DNA of 64,000 bases from Streptomyces sp. T12 (GTDB lineage Bacteria > Actinomycetota > Actinomycetes > Streptomycetales > Streptomycetaceae): NCBI RefSeq assembly GCF_028736035.1, contig NZ_CP117866.1, forward strand, positions 1,674,001-1,738,000, written 5' to 3'. How positions within the stretch are numbered: position 1 is the stretch's first letter; each line of letters opens with the position of its first letter. The notes below the pieces were generated by a model. It was not told the origin of the DNA, did no database searches, and saw only the letters and a program-made list of their open reading frames with translations. This document shows positions 56,721-64,000 of this stretch, in pieces. The position numbers and the translations under genes are program-made.

Positions 56721-58091
56721 TCAGCGCACGCCCACCGCCGCGAGCGCGGCGCGCTGGCGCTGGGTCGCAGACGCCGGGAAGTAGAGGTAACAGACGCCAC
56801 CCGTGCCGGAGACCACCTTGCCGCTGGCGTCGTAGCGCTTGGTCCGCAGCCAGATGTTCTCCCATTCGCGCCGCTTGTAGACGCGCCGCACCGCCTCGTT
56901 GCTCGCTGAGTTCGGGTCGTTGGCGATCACGTCGCCGTCGGCGGTGAAGCCGATGACGGTCATCAGATGCCCGGCGGTGCCGTACCCCGCCCCGGTCAGC
57001 TCCCCCTCCAGGAAGGACTGGGACGTGATGGCCGGGATGCCGGCCGCGATCAGCGTCGCCAGGTCGGTGAGCGAGCCGAGCCGGGTGACCACGCCCTGGA
57101 GGCCCTTGAACGTGGCCGCGTAGGCGGCGTTGAACGGCCAGTTCCCGCAGCCGTCGTACTGGTAGTCGAAGGTGAACCGGGCCGCGTGGCAGACCTGCGG
57201 GTCGGCGTACGCCGGGTCGACCCAGGCCAGCTGCTCCGCGGTGAGCCGGCCGCCCCAGTACTCGACGATCATCTGCGAGGAGGTGGGGCTGCACCAGGCC
57301 TCGCCGCCGTTGTCGTACTCCGGGTACTGGCCGACATGGATCTCCTGCGAGTAGCGCGGGACGGTCAGCTCGTGGGCGAGGCCGGGGGCGGAGGCCGGGA
57401 CGGCGAAGCGGTCGGGGACGTCGGAGCCCATCGCGCCGACCCGCCAGACGGTGGGCGTGAGCTTCGTGCCGGGCTTGCGGTAGAGGGTCAGCCGCAGCCG
57501 GTACGAGGTGAGGCGCAGCCCCGTGGCCGGGTCGTCGATGGCGAACGTGTCCGTCCAGACGCTGCTCTTGCCGTCGCTCTGGTCGTCCACCGAGGTCCGG
57601 CGGATGTCCTGGTCACCGGCGGCCCAGCGGCCCAGCACGTACCAGGGGGTCGCGGTGCCGTCGGAGTACGTCCCCTGCAGCTCGATCTGGAGCCAGGTGC
57701 CGGCGGGGGTGTGCGCGTTCCAGGAGGCGATCGCCTCGGTGGCGGGGACGGAGAGCTGGTGGGCGGGCGAGGTCCAGGTCGCGTACTCCCAGCGGGCGCT
57801 CCTGCCGGTGTGCGGGTCGGTGTAGTCGGTGGTGCCGGCGGGCGTGGCGATCACGATGCCGGGGCGGGCGCCCGCGACGGCACGCGTGCCCTGGGCGGCG
57901 CCGCCGCGCCAGTCGGCGTACGTGATCCAGGCACGGTTGTCGACTGTGCGGGCCGGGGCCTGCACGGTGTCCGCGCCCTCGGCGCTGGTGTCGGCGGCGA
58001 CCGCCGGGCCCGCGCTGCCGCCGCCGGCGACGGCTGCGGCGACCGCGGCGACCAGGACGGTTCTGCGGGACGGCTGTTCGGCTCTGCTCAT
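56721..58091 (-). CDS. Secreted C39-family peptidase-like protein
   Basis: A 456-residue protein with a Tat-like signal (SRRTVLVA followed by an Ala/Gly-rich core ending near AVAAD). A beta-rich region follows, then a C-terminal papain-like C39 domain. The catalytic Cys is in EAWCSPTSSQ, His in GHLMTVIGF and Asp in NDPNS. Such extracellular cysteine peptidases are common in Streptomyces; the substrate is unknown. The ATG at 58091 fits the signal peptide. It is monocistronic, with the small 46-residue gene following 103 bp later. Confidence 0.88.
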   Translation of the reverse strand: MSRAEQPSRRTVLVAAVAAAVAGGGSAGPAVAADTSAEGADTVQAPARTVDNRAWITYADWRGGAAQGTRAVAGARPGIVIATPAGTTDYTDPHTGRSARWEYATWTSPAHQLSVPATEAIASWNAHTPAGTWLQIELQGTYSDGTATPWYVLGRWAAGDQDIRRTSVDDQSDGKSSVWTDTFAIDDPATGLRLTSYRLRLTLYRKPGTKLTPTVWRVGAMGSDVPDRFAVPASAPGLAHELTVPRYSQEIHVGQYPEYDNGGEAWCSPTSSQMIVEYWGGRLTAEQLAWVDPAYADPQVCHAARFTFDYQYDGCGNWPFNAAYAATFKGLQGVVTRLGSLTDLATLIAAGIPAITSQSFLEGELTGAGYGTAGHLMTVIGFTADGDVIANDPNSASNEAVRRVYKRREWENIWLRTKRYDASGKVVSGTGGVCYLYFPASATQRQRAALAAVGVR

Positions 58092-58298
58092 GGGCGGAAG
58101 ACCCCCAGGTGTCCGAGTCGGGCGGGTCCAGTGCACGGCTGTCCGCCCACTATGGCCGCGGGCGGCAGCGTCTGCCAGCACTTGCGTCCTTGGCGCGCCT
58201 ACGAATATTGGTGTCGACCACTGGCATGGCCTGGGGCGGCCGCCCGAGCCCCGATGCCGCCCAACCACCGTACGAACGAGGGGGGATGAGCGAGCCGG

Positions 58299-58338
58299 GG
58301 TCTCGGCGTACGCCGCCGCGACGGTGTACGCCGAGACC
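58299..58338 (-). terminator. Terminator of the ACT-family permease gene
   Basis: GGTCTCGGCGTAC (58299-58311) pairs perfectly with GTACGCCGAGACC (58326-58338) around a 14-nt loop. It begins 26 bp past the permease stop on the minus strand. Confidence 0.85.
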
Positions 58339-58364
58339 ATGACGGCCCTCCCGGTGACGCCTCG

Positions 58365-59906
58365 TCAGACGAGGTCCATGGCCGCGACCTCATCCGGGCG
58401 GCCGTAACTGACCGGGCCGTGGAAGCGGCGGCGGGCGGCGGCGAACCACCACACCGCGGCCACGGCCAGGACCACGCCCAGTGCGATCGGCGCGTAGTTG
58501 AAGGAGTGGGCGGTCAGCGGCGAGGCCTGCGGCAGCATGAACAGGACACTGCTGAACAGGATCCAGGTCACCGCGACGACCCCGACCGGCCGTCCCCACC
58601 GGCCCAGGTGCCAGGGCCCTGGCTGGAACTCGTCACCCAGGCGCAGCCGGAGCAGGATCGGGACGGCGTACGCGAGGAAGAGCCCGACGACGTTGACGCT
58701 GACGATGGCGGTGAACGCCGTGTGCGACCACCAGCCGGGCAGCACCAGCGCCAGCGAGCAGGCCACCGCCAGCCACACCGCCTTGACGGGGGTGCGCGTG
58801 CGCGGCGAGACCGAGTGCCACCAGCGGGAGCCGGGCATCGCGCCGTCCCGGGAGAAGGCGAAGATCTGCCGGGTGTTGCTGGTGAGGTTGGCGAGCCCGC
58901 AGAAGAGCATCGCGCCGATGACGATCAGCAGCACCACCTTGGCGGTCCCCGCTCCGAGCCCGTCGATCAGGATCTGCACGGGAGGCGCGTCGGCGCTCGC
59001 CACACGGTCGTAGTCACGAATGCTATAGACCAATGCGAGCATCAGCAGCAGTCCCGCGATCGCGGAGTATCCGATCGCCCGCGTGATCCCCTTCGGCGCG
59101 TTGACCGTCGCCCGGACCGTTTCCTCGGACATGTGGAAGCTGCCGTCGAAGCCGGTGAAGGTCCAGCTGGTGACCAGCAGACCGAGCATCCCGCCGTAAA
59201 GCCCGCTCGTGAAACCGGTGTTGTTCGCGAAATGCGTGACGAACGAGGCCGACTGATGATGTTCGGGCATGACGATCAGGGCGGTCACGATAACCACGAG
59301 TCCGCTCAGCAGCCACCACACGGAGATCCGGTTCAGTACGGCCACCAGGTGCACGGTGTAGGTGTTGGCGAGCCCCTGGAGCACGATGATCAGGGCCGTG
59401 ATCAGCAGCGTCCGGTGCGGCGTCGGCTCGTACGAGGGCCACTGCAGGGCGATGAAGGCCTGGAGGAAGGTGGCGGCGGCGTACCCGGTGGCGGCCGTGC
59501 CGCCGACCTGGCCCACGAAGTTCAGCCAGCCCGTGTACCAGGACCACGCGCCCTTGTGCCGTTTGGCGAGCTTTCCGGCGGAGAAATACAGCGCGCCGCT
59601 CGTCGGATAGGCCGAGGCGACTTCCGCCATCGCTGCTCCCACGAAGAGCACCATGACGGAGACGCCGATCCAGCCGAAGACGAGAATGCTCGGACCACCC
59701 GCGTTCAGACCGAATCCGAACCCCGAGAAGATACCCGAGATGATATTGATGATGGTGAACGAGATGGCGAAATTGTCGAACGCCTGAAAGCGCCGCGTGA
59801 GTTTTCTCGGATAACCCATCGCATGCAGCGTCGCGTCGTCGTCGAGCGCGATCGGAACCGCTCCCCCGCGCGCTTTGGCACGCGGCGGCGATATCCCTTC
59901 TGACAC
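58365..59906 (-). CDS. Amino acid/choline transporter-family permease
   Basis: A 513-residue APC permease of the ACT branch. Following an N-terminal cytosolic stretch are GYPRKLTRRFQAFDNFAISF and about 12 helices; AEVASAYPTSGALYF is the family signature. It transports an amino acid, GABA or choline-like amine, not closer assignable. The GTG at 59906 follows AAAGGT. It lies 37 bp after the stop of the TPR-like gene on the same strand, so the two may be one transcript, ended by the hairpin at 58299-58338. Confidence 0.88.
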   Translation of the reverse strand: MSEGISPPRAKARGGAVPIALDDDATLHAMGYPRKLTRRFQAFDNFAISFTIINIISGIFSGFGFGLNAGGPSILVFGWIGVSVMVLFVGAAMAEVASAYPTSGALYFSAGKLAKRHKGAWSWYTGWLNFVGQVGGTAATGYAAATFLQAFIALQWPSYEPTPHRTLLITALIIVLQGLANTYTVHLVAVLNRISVWWLLSGLVVIVTALIVMPEHHQSASFVTHFANNTGFTSGLYGGMLGLLVTSWTFTGFDGSFHMSEETVRATVNAPKGITRAIGYSAIAGLLLMLALVYSIRDYDRVASADAPPVQILIDGLGAGTAKVVLLIVIGAMLFCGLANLTSNTRQIFAFSRDGAMPGSRWWHSVSPRTRTPVKAVWLAVACSLALVLPGWWSHTAFTAIVSVNVVGLFLAYAVPILLRLRLGDEFQPGPWHLGRWGRPVGVVAVTWILFSSVLFMLPQASPLTAHSFNYAPIALGVVLAVAAVWWFAAARRRFHGPVSYGRPDEVAAMDLV

Positions 59907-59943
59907 GGGTCGGACCTTTCTCTTGGTGGGGGGTTGCGGTCCG

Positions 59944-60897
59944 TCAGGCACCCGGCACGGGCAGACCGCAGGCGCGGCGCGCCCGGGAGAGCTGCCCGGC
60001 CGGGTCGCCGAAGACGGACCAGGGCATCCGGGAGGCGTACGGCCCCATCGCCGCGAAGACGGCGCGGGCCTCCTCCGCACGCCGGGCCATGACCAGTGCG
60101 TGGGCGAGGTAGGCCAGGTCGAGGACCGGCGTGAAGCGGTATTCGGCCACCGTCGGAAGCCAGTTCTGGTGGATCGCCAGCGCGGTCGAGCGCCACTGCG
60201 GCTGCTCCCAGACGCGGTCGGCGAGCAGTTGGGTCGGGTCGTAGCTCGCCACGAGAGCGACCAGTGGGAGCAGGCGCAGCGGCGAGTCGGCGGGCGCGCG
60301 CTGGCCGAGGAAGGCGGCGACGTCCCAGGCGGCGGTCACGGAGCCGCCGTGCCGGGTGAAGAAGCAGGCCAGGAAGCGGTGGTGGGCCTCGCGGTGCCAG
60401 GGGTCGAGCGAGAGGACGTGGGCGAACAGGCGCCAGGGCCCGGGCGGTGCCGTGAGCAGCCCGTGCGGCGCCTGGTCGCGCAGCCGGTGCAGCCGGGCCA
60501 TCGCCAGCTTGGCCACCCAGGGCGTGGGATCGGCGGGGTCCGCCGTCGCGGCCCGCTCGCAGGCGGCCAGCGCTATCCGCTCCAGCGCCTCGGCCCGGGA
60601 GTCACGCGCGTCGGCCGCGCGCAGCGCCCGCAGCACGGCCACCCGCGCCCACAGCAGCGCCGCCTCGGGACCGGGCTCCTCGGCCAGCCAGCGCTCGACG
60701 AGGTCGGAGTCGGCGGCCTCGGAGGCGAGCACGAGAGAGCGGTGGGCGCGCAGACCGAAGTCGCCATGGGTTTCCGCCAGCGCGTCACGGGCGCTCAGAT
60801 AACGGCCGGCGCGCACATCGACGCATACGCTCGCAAGCAAGCGGTCGTCGGCTGCCGGATGCCACACATACTGCCCTTCGAATAACCCCGCGGCCAT
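59944..60897 (-). CDS. Helical repeat protein of unknown function
   Basis: A 317-residue, almost all-helical protein. Repeated pairs such as RALRAADARDSRAEALERIALAAC and FAHVLSLDPWHREAHHRFLA suggest TPR-type repeats; no enzyme motif is present. It sits upstream of the permease gene with a 37-bp gap. A role in permease regulation is possible by position only. The ATG at 60897 gives a sensible N terminus (GLFEGQYVWHP). Confidence 0.75.
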   Translation of the reverse strand: MAAGLFEGQYVWHPAADDRLLASVCVDVRAGRYLSARDALAETHGDFGLRAHRSLVLASEAADSDLVERWLAEEPGPEAALLWARVAVLRALRAADARDSRAEALERIALAACERAATADPADPTPWVAKLAMARLHRLRDQAPHGLLTAPPGPWRLFAHVLSLDPWHREAHHRFLACFFTRHGGSVTAAWDVAAFLGQRAPADSPLRLLPLVALVASYDPTQLLADRVWEQPQWRSTALAIHQNWLPTVAEYRFTPVLDLAYLAHALVMARRAEEARAVFAAMGPYASRMPWSVFGDPAGQLSRARRACGLPVPGA

Positions 60898-61118
60898 CTG
60901 TCCCAGCCCATCCCCCGTTACGGCACCTCACAGTTGCACACCAGGCACCTTACTCAGCACGGGACTCAACCGGAACGCACATTTCGCTGTGGCGGCCGGG
61001 GTTTTTCGGCGGCATTGCGGGCGTCCGACATCTAGTTCAAAGCGACACCTTTTCTAATCCGGCCCCACATCCCGCCCCACCACCCGCTTTCACCCCTACT
61101 AGAATGTTCCAACGAAAT

Positions 61119-61771
61119 ATGCCCACCCTCGCCGCACTCCGGGAAAAACGATTCAAGACCTCGCCACGCGGCTCCGCCGCCTCCCCCCGTCCTGCGGCCC
61201 GGTCCGCCTCATCGGCGTGGACGGGCACGCCGGCTCCGGAAAGTCCACGTTCGCCGGGCAGTTGGCCCGCGCGCTGGGCGAAGCCCCGGTGCTGCATCTC
61301 GACGACATCGCCAGCCACGACGAGCTGTTCGAGTGGACCGAGCGCCTGCTGACCCAGGTGATCGAACCGCTCGCACACGCCGAGACCGCCCACTACGCCC
61401 CGTACGACTGGCGGGCCCGCCGCTTCGCAGCGCCCCTCGCCCTGCCGCCCGCCCCGGTGATCGTCATCGAGGGGGTCGGCGCCGGCCGGCGCGCCCTGCG
61501 CCCGCATCTCGCCCGGCTGCTGTGGATGGAGCTGACGCACGAGGAATCGTGGACGCGGGGGCGCTCGCGGGACGGGGAGGAGCAGCGGGAGTTCTGGGAC
61601 GGGTGGGTCAGGGCGGAGCGCGAGCACTTCGCAGACGACCCGTCCCGGCCGTTCGCCGATCTTCTGGTTCGGCAGTGCAGCAAGGGATATGAAGTGGTTC
61701 CTGGGCCTGCCGGGACCGTTGGACCGGACCAGGCCGTCACGCACGGTGACGGGCCATCGGCAATGTGCTGA
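61119..61771 (+). CDS. P-loop kinase (uridine kinase-like), apparent frameshift near start
   Basis: The body of this protein, open from 61103 in the frame of its stop, is a P-loop NTPase/kinase: VRLIGVDGHAGSGKST (Walker A), HLDDIASHDELFEW (lid/substrate) and VIVIEGVGAGRR (Walker B), like nucleoside kinases. In that frame the first GTG (61217) would cut away the beta strand before the P-loop, while the ATG at 61119 starts a good N terminus (MPTLAALREK) in another frame. The two frames join at the AAAAA run (61144-61148): one missing A, or a -1 slip there, gives MPTLAALREK-TIQDLATRLRRL. The stop is certain; the start needs checking. Confidence 0.72.
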
Positions 61772-61820
61772 ACTTGTGAAGAGCCTTGCGGGAGAAGTTC
61801 TCGGAGTGCTTCAACTCGGC

Positions 61821-61850
61821 TTGACCCGGGGCCCGTACAGGTCTTACGTT
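61821..61850 (+). promoter_or_regulatory. Promoter-like sequence before the small-RNA candidate
   Basis: TTGACC (61821-61826) and TACGTT (61845-61850) are spaced by 18 bp, a good match to a principal sigma-factor promoter. A transcript would start near 61857. Confidence 0.6.
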
Positions 61851-61856
61851 CTCAAT

Positions 61857-61930
61857 GTGCGGCTATTCGAAGCCGCCCACACACGCGAAGCCCCCGGTTG
61901 TTCCCCCGTGATCGGGGGCTTCGTTCTGCC
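61857..61930 (+). ncRNA. Candidate small RNA with two hairpins
   Basis: Directly after the promoter comes a short hairpin (GCGGCT at 61859-61864 pairing with AGCCGC at 61870-61875), a single-stranded CCACACAC spacer, then an 11-bp terminator stem (61886-61896 with 61913-61923) whose loop holds a run of five C, and then TTCT. Such C-rich loops recall the actinobacterial 6C RNA, but I cannot confirm that family. No protein is encoded in this stretch. Confidence 0.5.
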
Positions 61931-62196
61931 CTCACTCCCTTTCCCGGGCGCCGAGAGGCGCGATTCGCTCACCCTCGGTCACCGAGCGCGGTGGGCCCGA
62001 TCTGCTCCCACCTCGCCAAACGGCCCGTGCGGCACCCTGGGGCGGGCCACACCCTCGCAGGTACGATGCCCTCGGTGCGCCCTACGGCTGCTCTGCGCAC
62101 CGTTGCAACTCCGGTCCGCGGTACGGCGGTTCGATCAAGGCGGTCGACGCGCGACCGGTCGCCAACCGACGGGGGCACGGTTTGTGGGGGGACGTG

Positions 62197-64000
62197 ATGG
62201 ACTTCGGCACGCAGGGCCCCGAGGCCCCGGCCGACCTCGCTTGGCTGCGAGGCGTGGACGCCTACACGATGGGGGCGTATCCGCAGGCGGAGGAGGAGTT
62301 CCGTACCGCGGTGCGGATCGATCCCGGGATGGCCGACGGCTGGCTCGGGCTGCACGCGCTGCGCGTCGACACGACGACCGCGCTGCTGCGCATGTTCCGG
62401 CACCGGGAGCGCTTCGGGGAACAGCGCACCCGGCACCGGCGGACGCTCAACTCCTGGTACTGGCTGGGCTGGTGGGTGCAGCCGGTGCTGGAGAGCCCGC
62501 GCGACCTGCTGCTGGCCCACGCCTCGCACTGGCTGGACGGCCGGCACGTCCCTGAGCTGGACCGCGCGCTGGCCGGGCTCCCGCCCGTGGACACCGACCA
62601 CCAGGTCCGCTTCCTGCACGCCTGCCGCGCCTACCTCGTCAAGGACTGGGAGCAGCTCGTCCGGCACACCGACCCGCTGCTCGACGACCAGCTGCTCGGC
62701 ATCGAGGCCGGCCTGTTCGGCGGGATGGCGCGGGTACGGCTGGAGACGTACGGGCAGGCCGAGCCGCTGTTGTCGGCCGCGCTGATGCGCTGCCGCAGCG
62801 AGCAGCCGCAGCGCAAGGAGCTGCGGTACTGGCTGGCCCGGGCGCATGAGGGCACGGGCCGGTCCGCGGCCGCCCTCCCGCTCTACCGTGCCGTGCACCG
62901 CGTCGACCCCGCCTTCATGGACACCTCGGCCCGGCTCGCGGCGATCGCCGAGGGCGACGGCTACGACGACACCGCCGACCTCGCGGCGATCACGCTCACC
63001 GGGGTGGGCCAGGACGTGGCCGACGGTCCCGATGGGCTCGACCCGCTCTTCGGCATCGAGGGACGGGACCTGAGGCTGCCGGACCCCGACCTGCCGCCCG
63101 CTCCGCTGCCGTCGGTGGTCGATCCGGCGGTGCGCGAGAAGACGGCCGTTCCGCAGCAGTCACTGCCCGCCGGGCCCACCGACCCCGGGTTACTCGAGGA
63201 GGCGCTCGCCGAGCTCGAGCGCATGGTGGGGCTGGAGCCCGTCAAACGCCAGGTCAAGGCGCTGTCCGCGCAGCTGAACATGGCCCGGCTGCGCACCGGG
63301 CAGGGCCTGCCGGTGCAGCCGCCCAAACGGCACTTCGTCTTCTCCGGCCCCTCCGGCACCGGCAAGACCACGGTCGCCCGCATCCTCGGCCGCGTCTTCT
63401 ACGCGCTCGGCCTCCTCGGCGGCGACCATCTGGTGGAGGCCCAGCGAGCCGATCTGGTCGGCGAGTATCTGGGCCAGACGGCCGTGAAGGCCAACGAGCT
63501 CATCGACTCCGCGCTCGGCGGTGTCCTGTTCGTGGACGAGGCGTACTCCCTCTCCAACTCCGGCTACGGCAAGGGCGACGCCTACGGCGACGAGGCCCTC
63601 CAGGTGCTGCTGAAGCGGGCCGAGGACAACCGGGACCACCTGGTGGTGATCCTGGCAGGCTATCCGGAGGGCATGGACCGTCTGCTGGCCGCCAATCCGG
63701 GCCTGTCGTCCCGTTTCACGACCCGCGTCGACTTCCCGTCCTACCGGCCCCTCGAACTCACCTCGATCGGCGAGGTGCTCGCCGGGGACAACGGGGACGT
63801 GTGGGACGAGGAGGCGCTGGACGAGCTGCGGTCCATCGCCGGGCACGTGGTCGACCAGGGCTGGATCGACGAGTTGGGCAACGGGCGGTTCCTGCGGACG
63901 CTGTACGAGAAGAGCTGTGCGTACCGGGATCTGCGGTTGACGACTTATCCGGGGGCGCTGACGAGGGACGACCTGTCGACGCTCCGGTTGCCGGATCTGA
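62197..64000 (+). CDS. SpoVK/CbxX-type AAA+ ATPase, 3' end outside the window
   Basis: 601 codons are visible and the frame is still open at the last base (the terminal TGA is in another frame). The N-terminal half (about 1-270) is helical and TPR-like (AEEEFRTAVRIDPGMADGWL). A linker follows, then a CbxX/CfqX (SpoVK) AAA+ module: Walker A GPSGTGKTT at 384-392, Walker B VLFVDEAYSL, arginine-finger region NPGLSSRFTT. This TPR-AAA+ design is that of EccA-type ATPases of type VII secretion, though no other ESX gene is in the window. GGGGGG precedes the ATG at 62197. Confidence 0.85.
   Translation, partial: MDFGTQGPEAPADLAWLRGVDAYTMGAYPQAEEEFRTAVRIDPGMADGWLGLHALRVDTTTALLRMFRHRERFGEQRTRHRRTLNSWYWLGWWVQPVLESPRDLLLAHASHWLDGRHVPELDRALAGLPPVDTDHQVRFLHACRAYLVKDWEQLVRHTDPLLDDQLLGIEAGLFGGMARVRLETYGQAEPLLSAALMRCRSEQPQRKELRYWLARAHEGTGRSAAALPLYRAVHRVDPAFMDTSARLAAIAEGDGYDDTADLAAITLTGVGQDVADGPDGLDPLFGIEGRDLRLPDPDLPPAPLPSVVDPAVREKTAVPQQSLPAGPTDPGLLEEALAELERMVGLEPVKRQVKALSAQLNMARLRTGQGLPVQPPKRHFVFSGPSGTGKTTVARILGRVFYALGLLGGDHLVEAQRADLVGEYLGQTAVKANELIDSALGGVLFVDEAYSLSNSGYGKGDAYGDEALQVLLKRAEDNRDHLVVILAGYPEGMDRLLAANPGLSSRFTTRVDFPSYRPLELTSIGEVLAGDNGDVWDEEALDELRSIAGHVVDQGWIDELGNGRFLRTLYEKSCAYRDLRLTTYPGALTRDDLSTLRLPDL

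Larger units (their letters stand above)
61772..62196. other. Intergenic region with a promoter and small-RNA candidate
   Basis: 425 bp between the kinase stop and the AAA+ gene. The first half carries a promoter-like sequence at 61821-61850 and two hairpins to 61923. The second half (61930-62196) is GC-rich with a TACGAT box at 62062-62067 that may be the AAA+ gene promoter. I see no protein gene. Confidence 0.55.

Noticed and set aside
61857..61923. tRNA gene
   Set aside because: No T-loop GGTTCRA motif or acceptor stem; the two hairpins fit a small RNA with terminator better.

Overview
The window is high-GC actinobacterial DNA, almost certainly from a Streptomyces chromosome. The markers are an RbpA gene with a sigma-R type promoter, a CvnABCD conservon, a GH18 chitinase behind DasR-like boxes, a MocR/YczE divergent pair, stacked genes with ATGA/GTGA overlaps, and two copies of an interspersed intergenic repeat. 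From about 38 kb rightwards the gene set (MocR, YczE, GDPD, UMF1-type MFS, rbpA, fxsA, ppm, amidohydrolase, Lrp, acyl-CoA dehydrogenase, chitinase) looks like conserved chromosomal core; S. coelicolor RbpA is SCO1421. I see no prophage, CRISPR array, transposase, tRNA or rRNA.

Layout. 0-2 kb: a DUF35 OB-fold protein coupled to a thiolase-like lipid-transfer protein. 2-3.6 kb: a degenerate EAL plus GGDEF protein. 4.1-6.4 kb: glpF-glpK. 6.5-14.4 kb (minus): a conservon in the order cvnA-cvnB-cvnC-[5-oxoprolinase/hydantoinase]-cvnD, so a 3.6-kb metabolic gene splits the usually contiguous unit. 14.9-19.3 kb: a small membrane protein, a monomeric sarcosine oxidase-like flavoenzyme and an APC permease. 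19.4-26.6 kb (minus): a three-gene SMC-like operon of MukFEB/JetABC type with no nuclease (JetD/MksG) gene. 26.8-32.0 kb: a GntR regulator divergent from an MFS transporter, a DUF1445 protein and PxpABC, a 5-oxoproline catabolic cluster. 32.0-35.4 kb (minus): two GT4 glycosyltransferases and an SGNH hydrolase in one overlapping operon. 35.6-37.7 kb: HEAT-like and ankyrin proteins. 38.0-39.9 kb: a tiny membrane protein and an FtsK-like protein whose P-loop lacks its lysine. 40-64 kb: the core-type genes named above, then a phosphotransferase pair, TetR regulator, C39 peptidase, ACT-type permease, a P-loop kinase with an apparent N-terminal frameshift, a candidate small RNA and the start of a SpoVK/CbxX AAA+ ATPase that runs off the window.

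Links between loci. Two separate 5-oxoproline-type systems occur 20 kb apart (the fused ATP-dependent enzyme inside the conservon, and PxpABC). Two operons 52 kb apart (the DUF35/thiolase pair and the phosphotransferase pair) carry almost identical 15-bp palindromes 20-25 bp before their first start codon, which suggests one shared repressor. The most interesting items are the split conservon, the nuclease-less SMC operon with abortive gene starts at its distal end, the shared operator, the FtsK-like protein with a broken Walker A motif, the candidate small RNA at 61.86 kb and the 18-bp perfect palindrome before rbpA.
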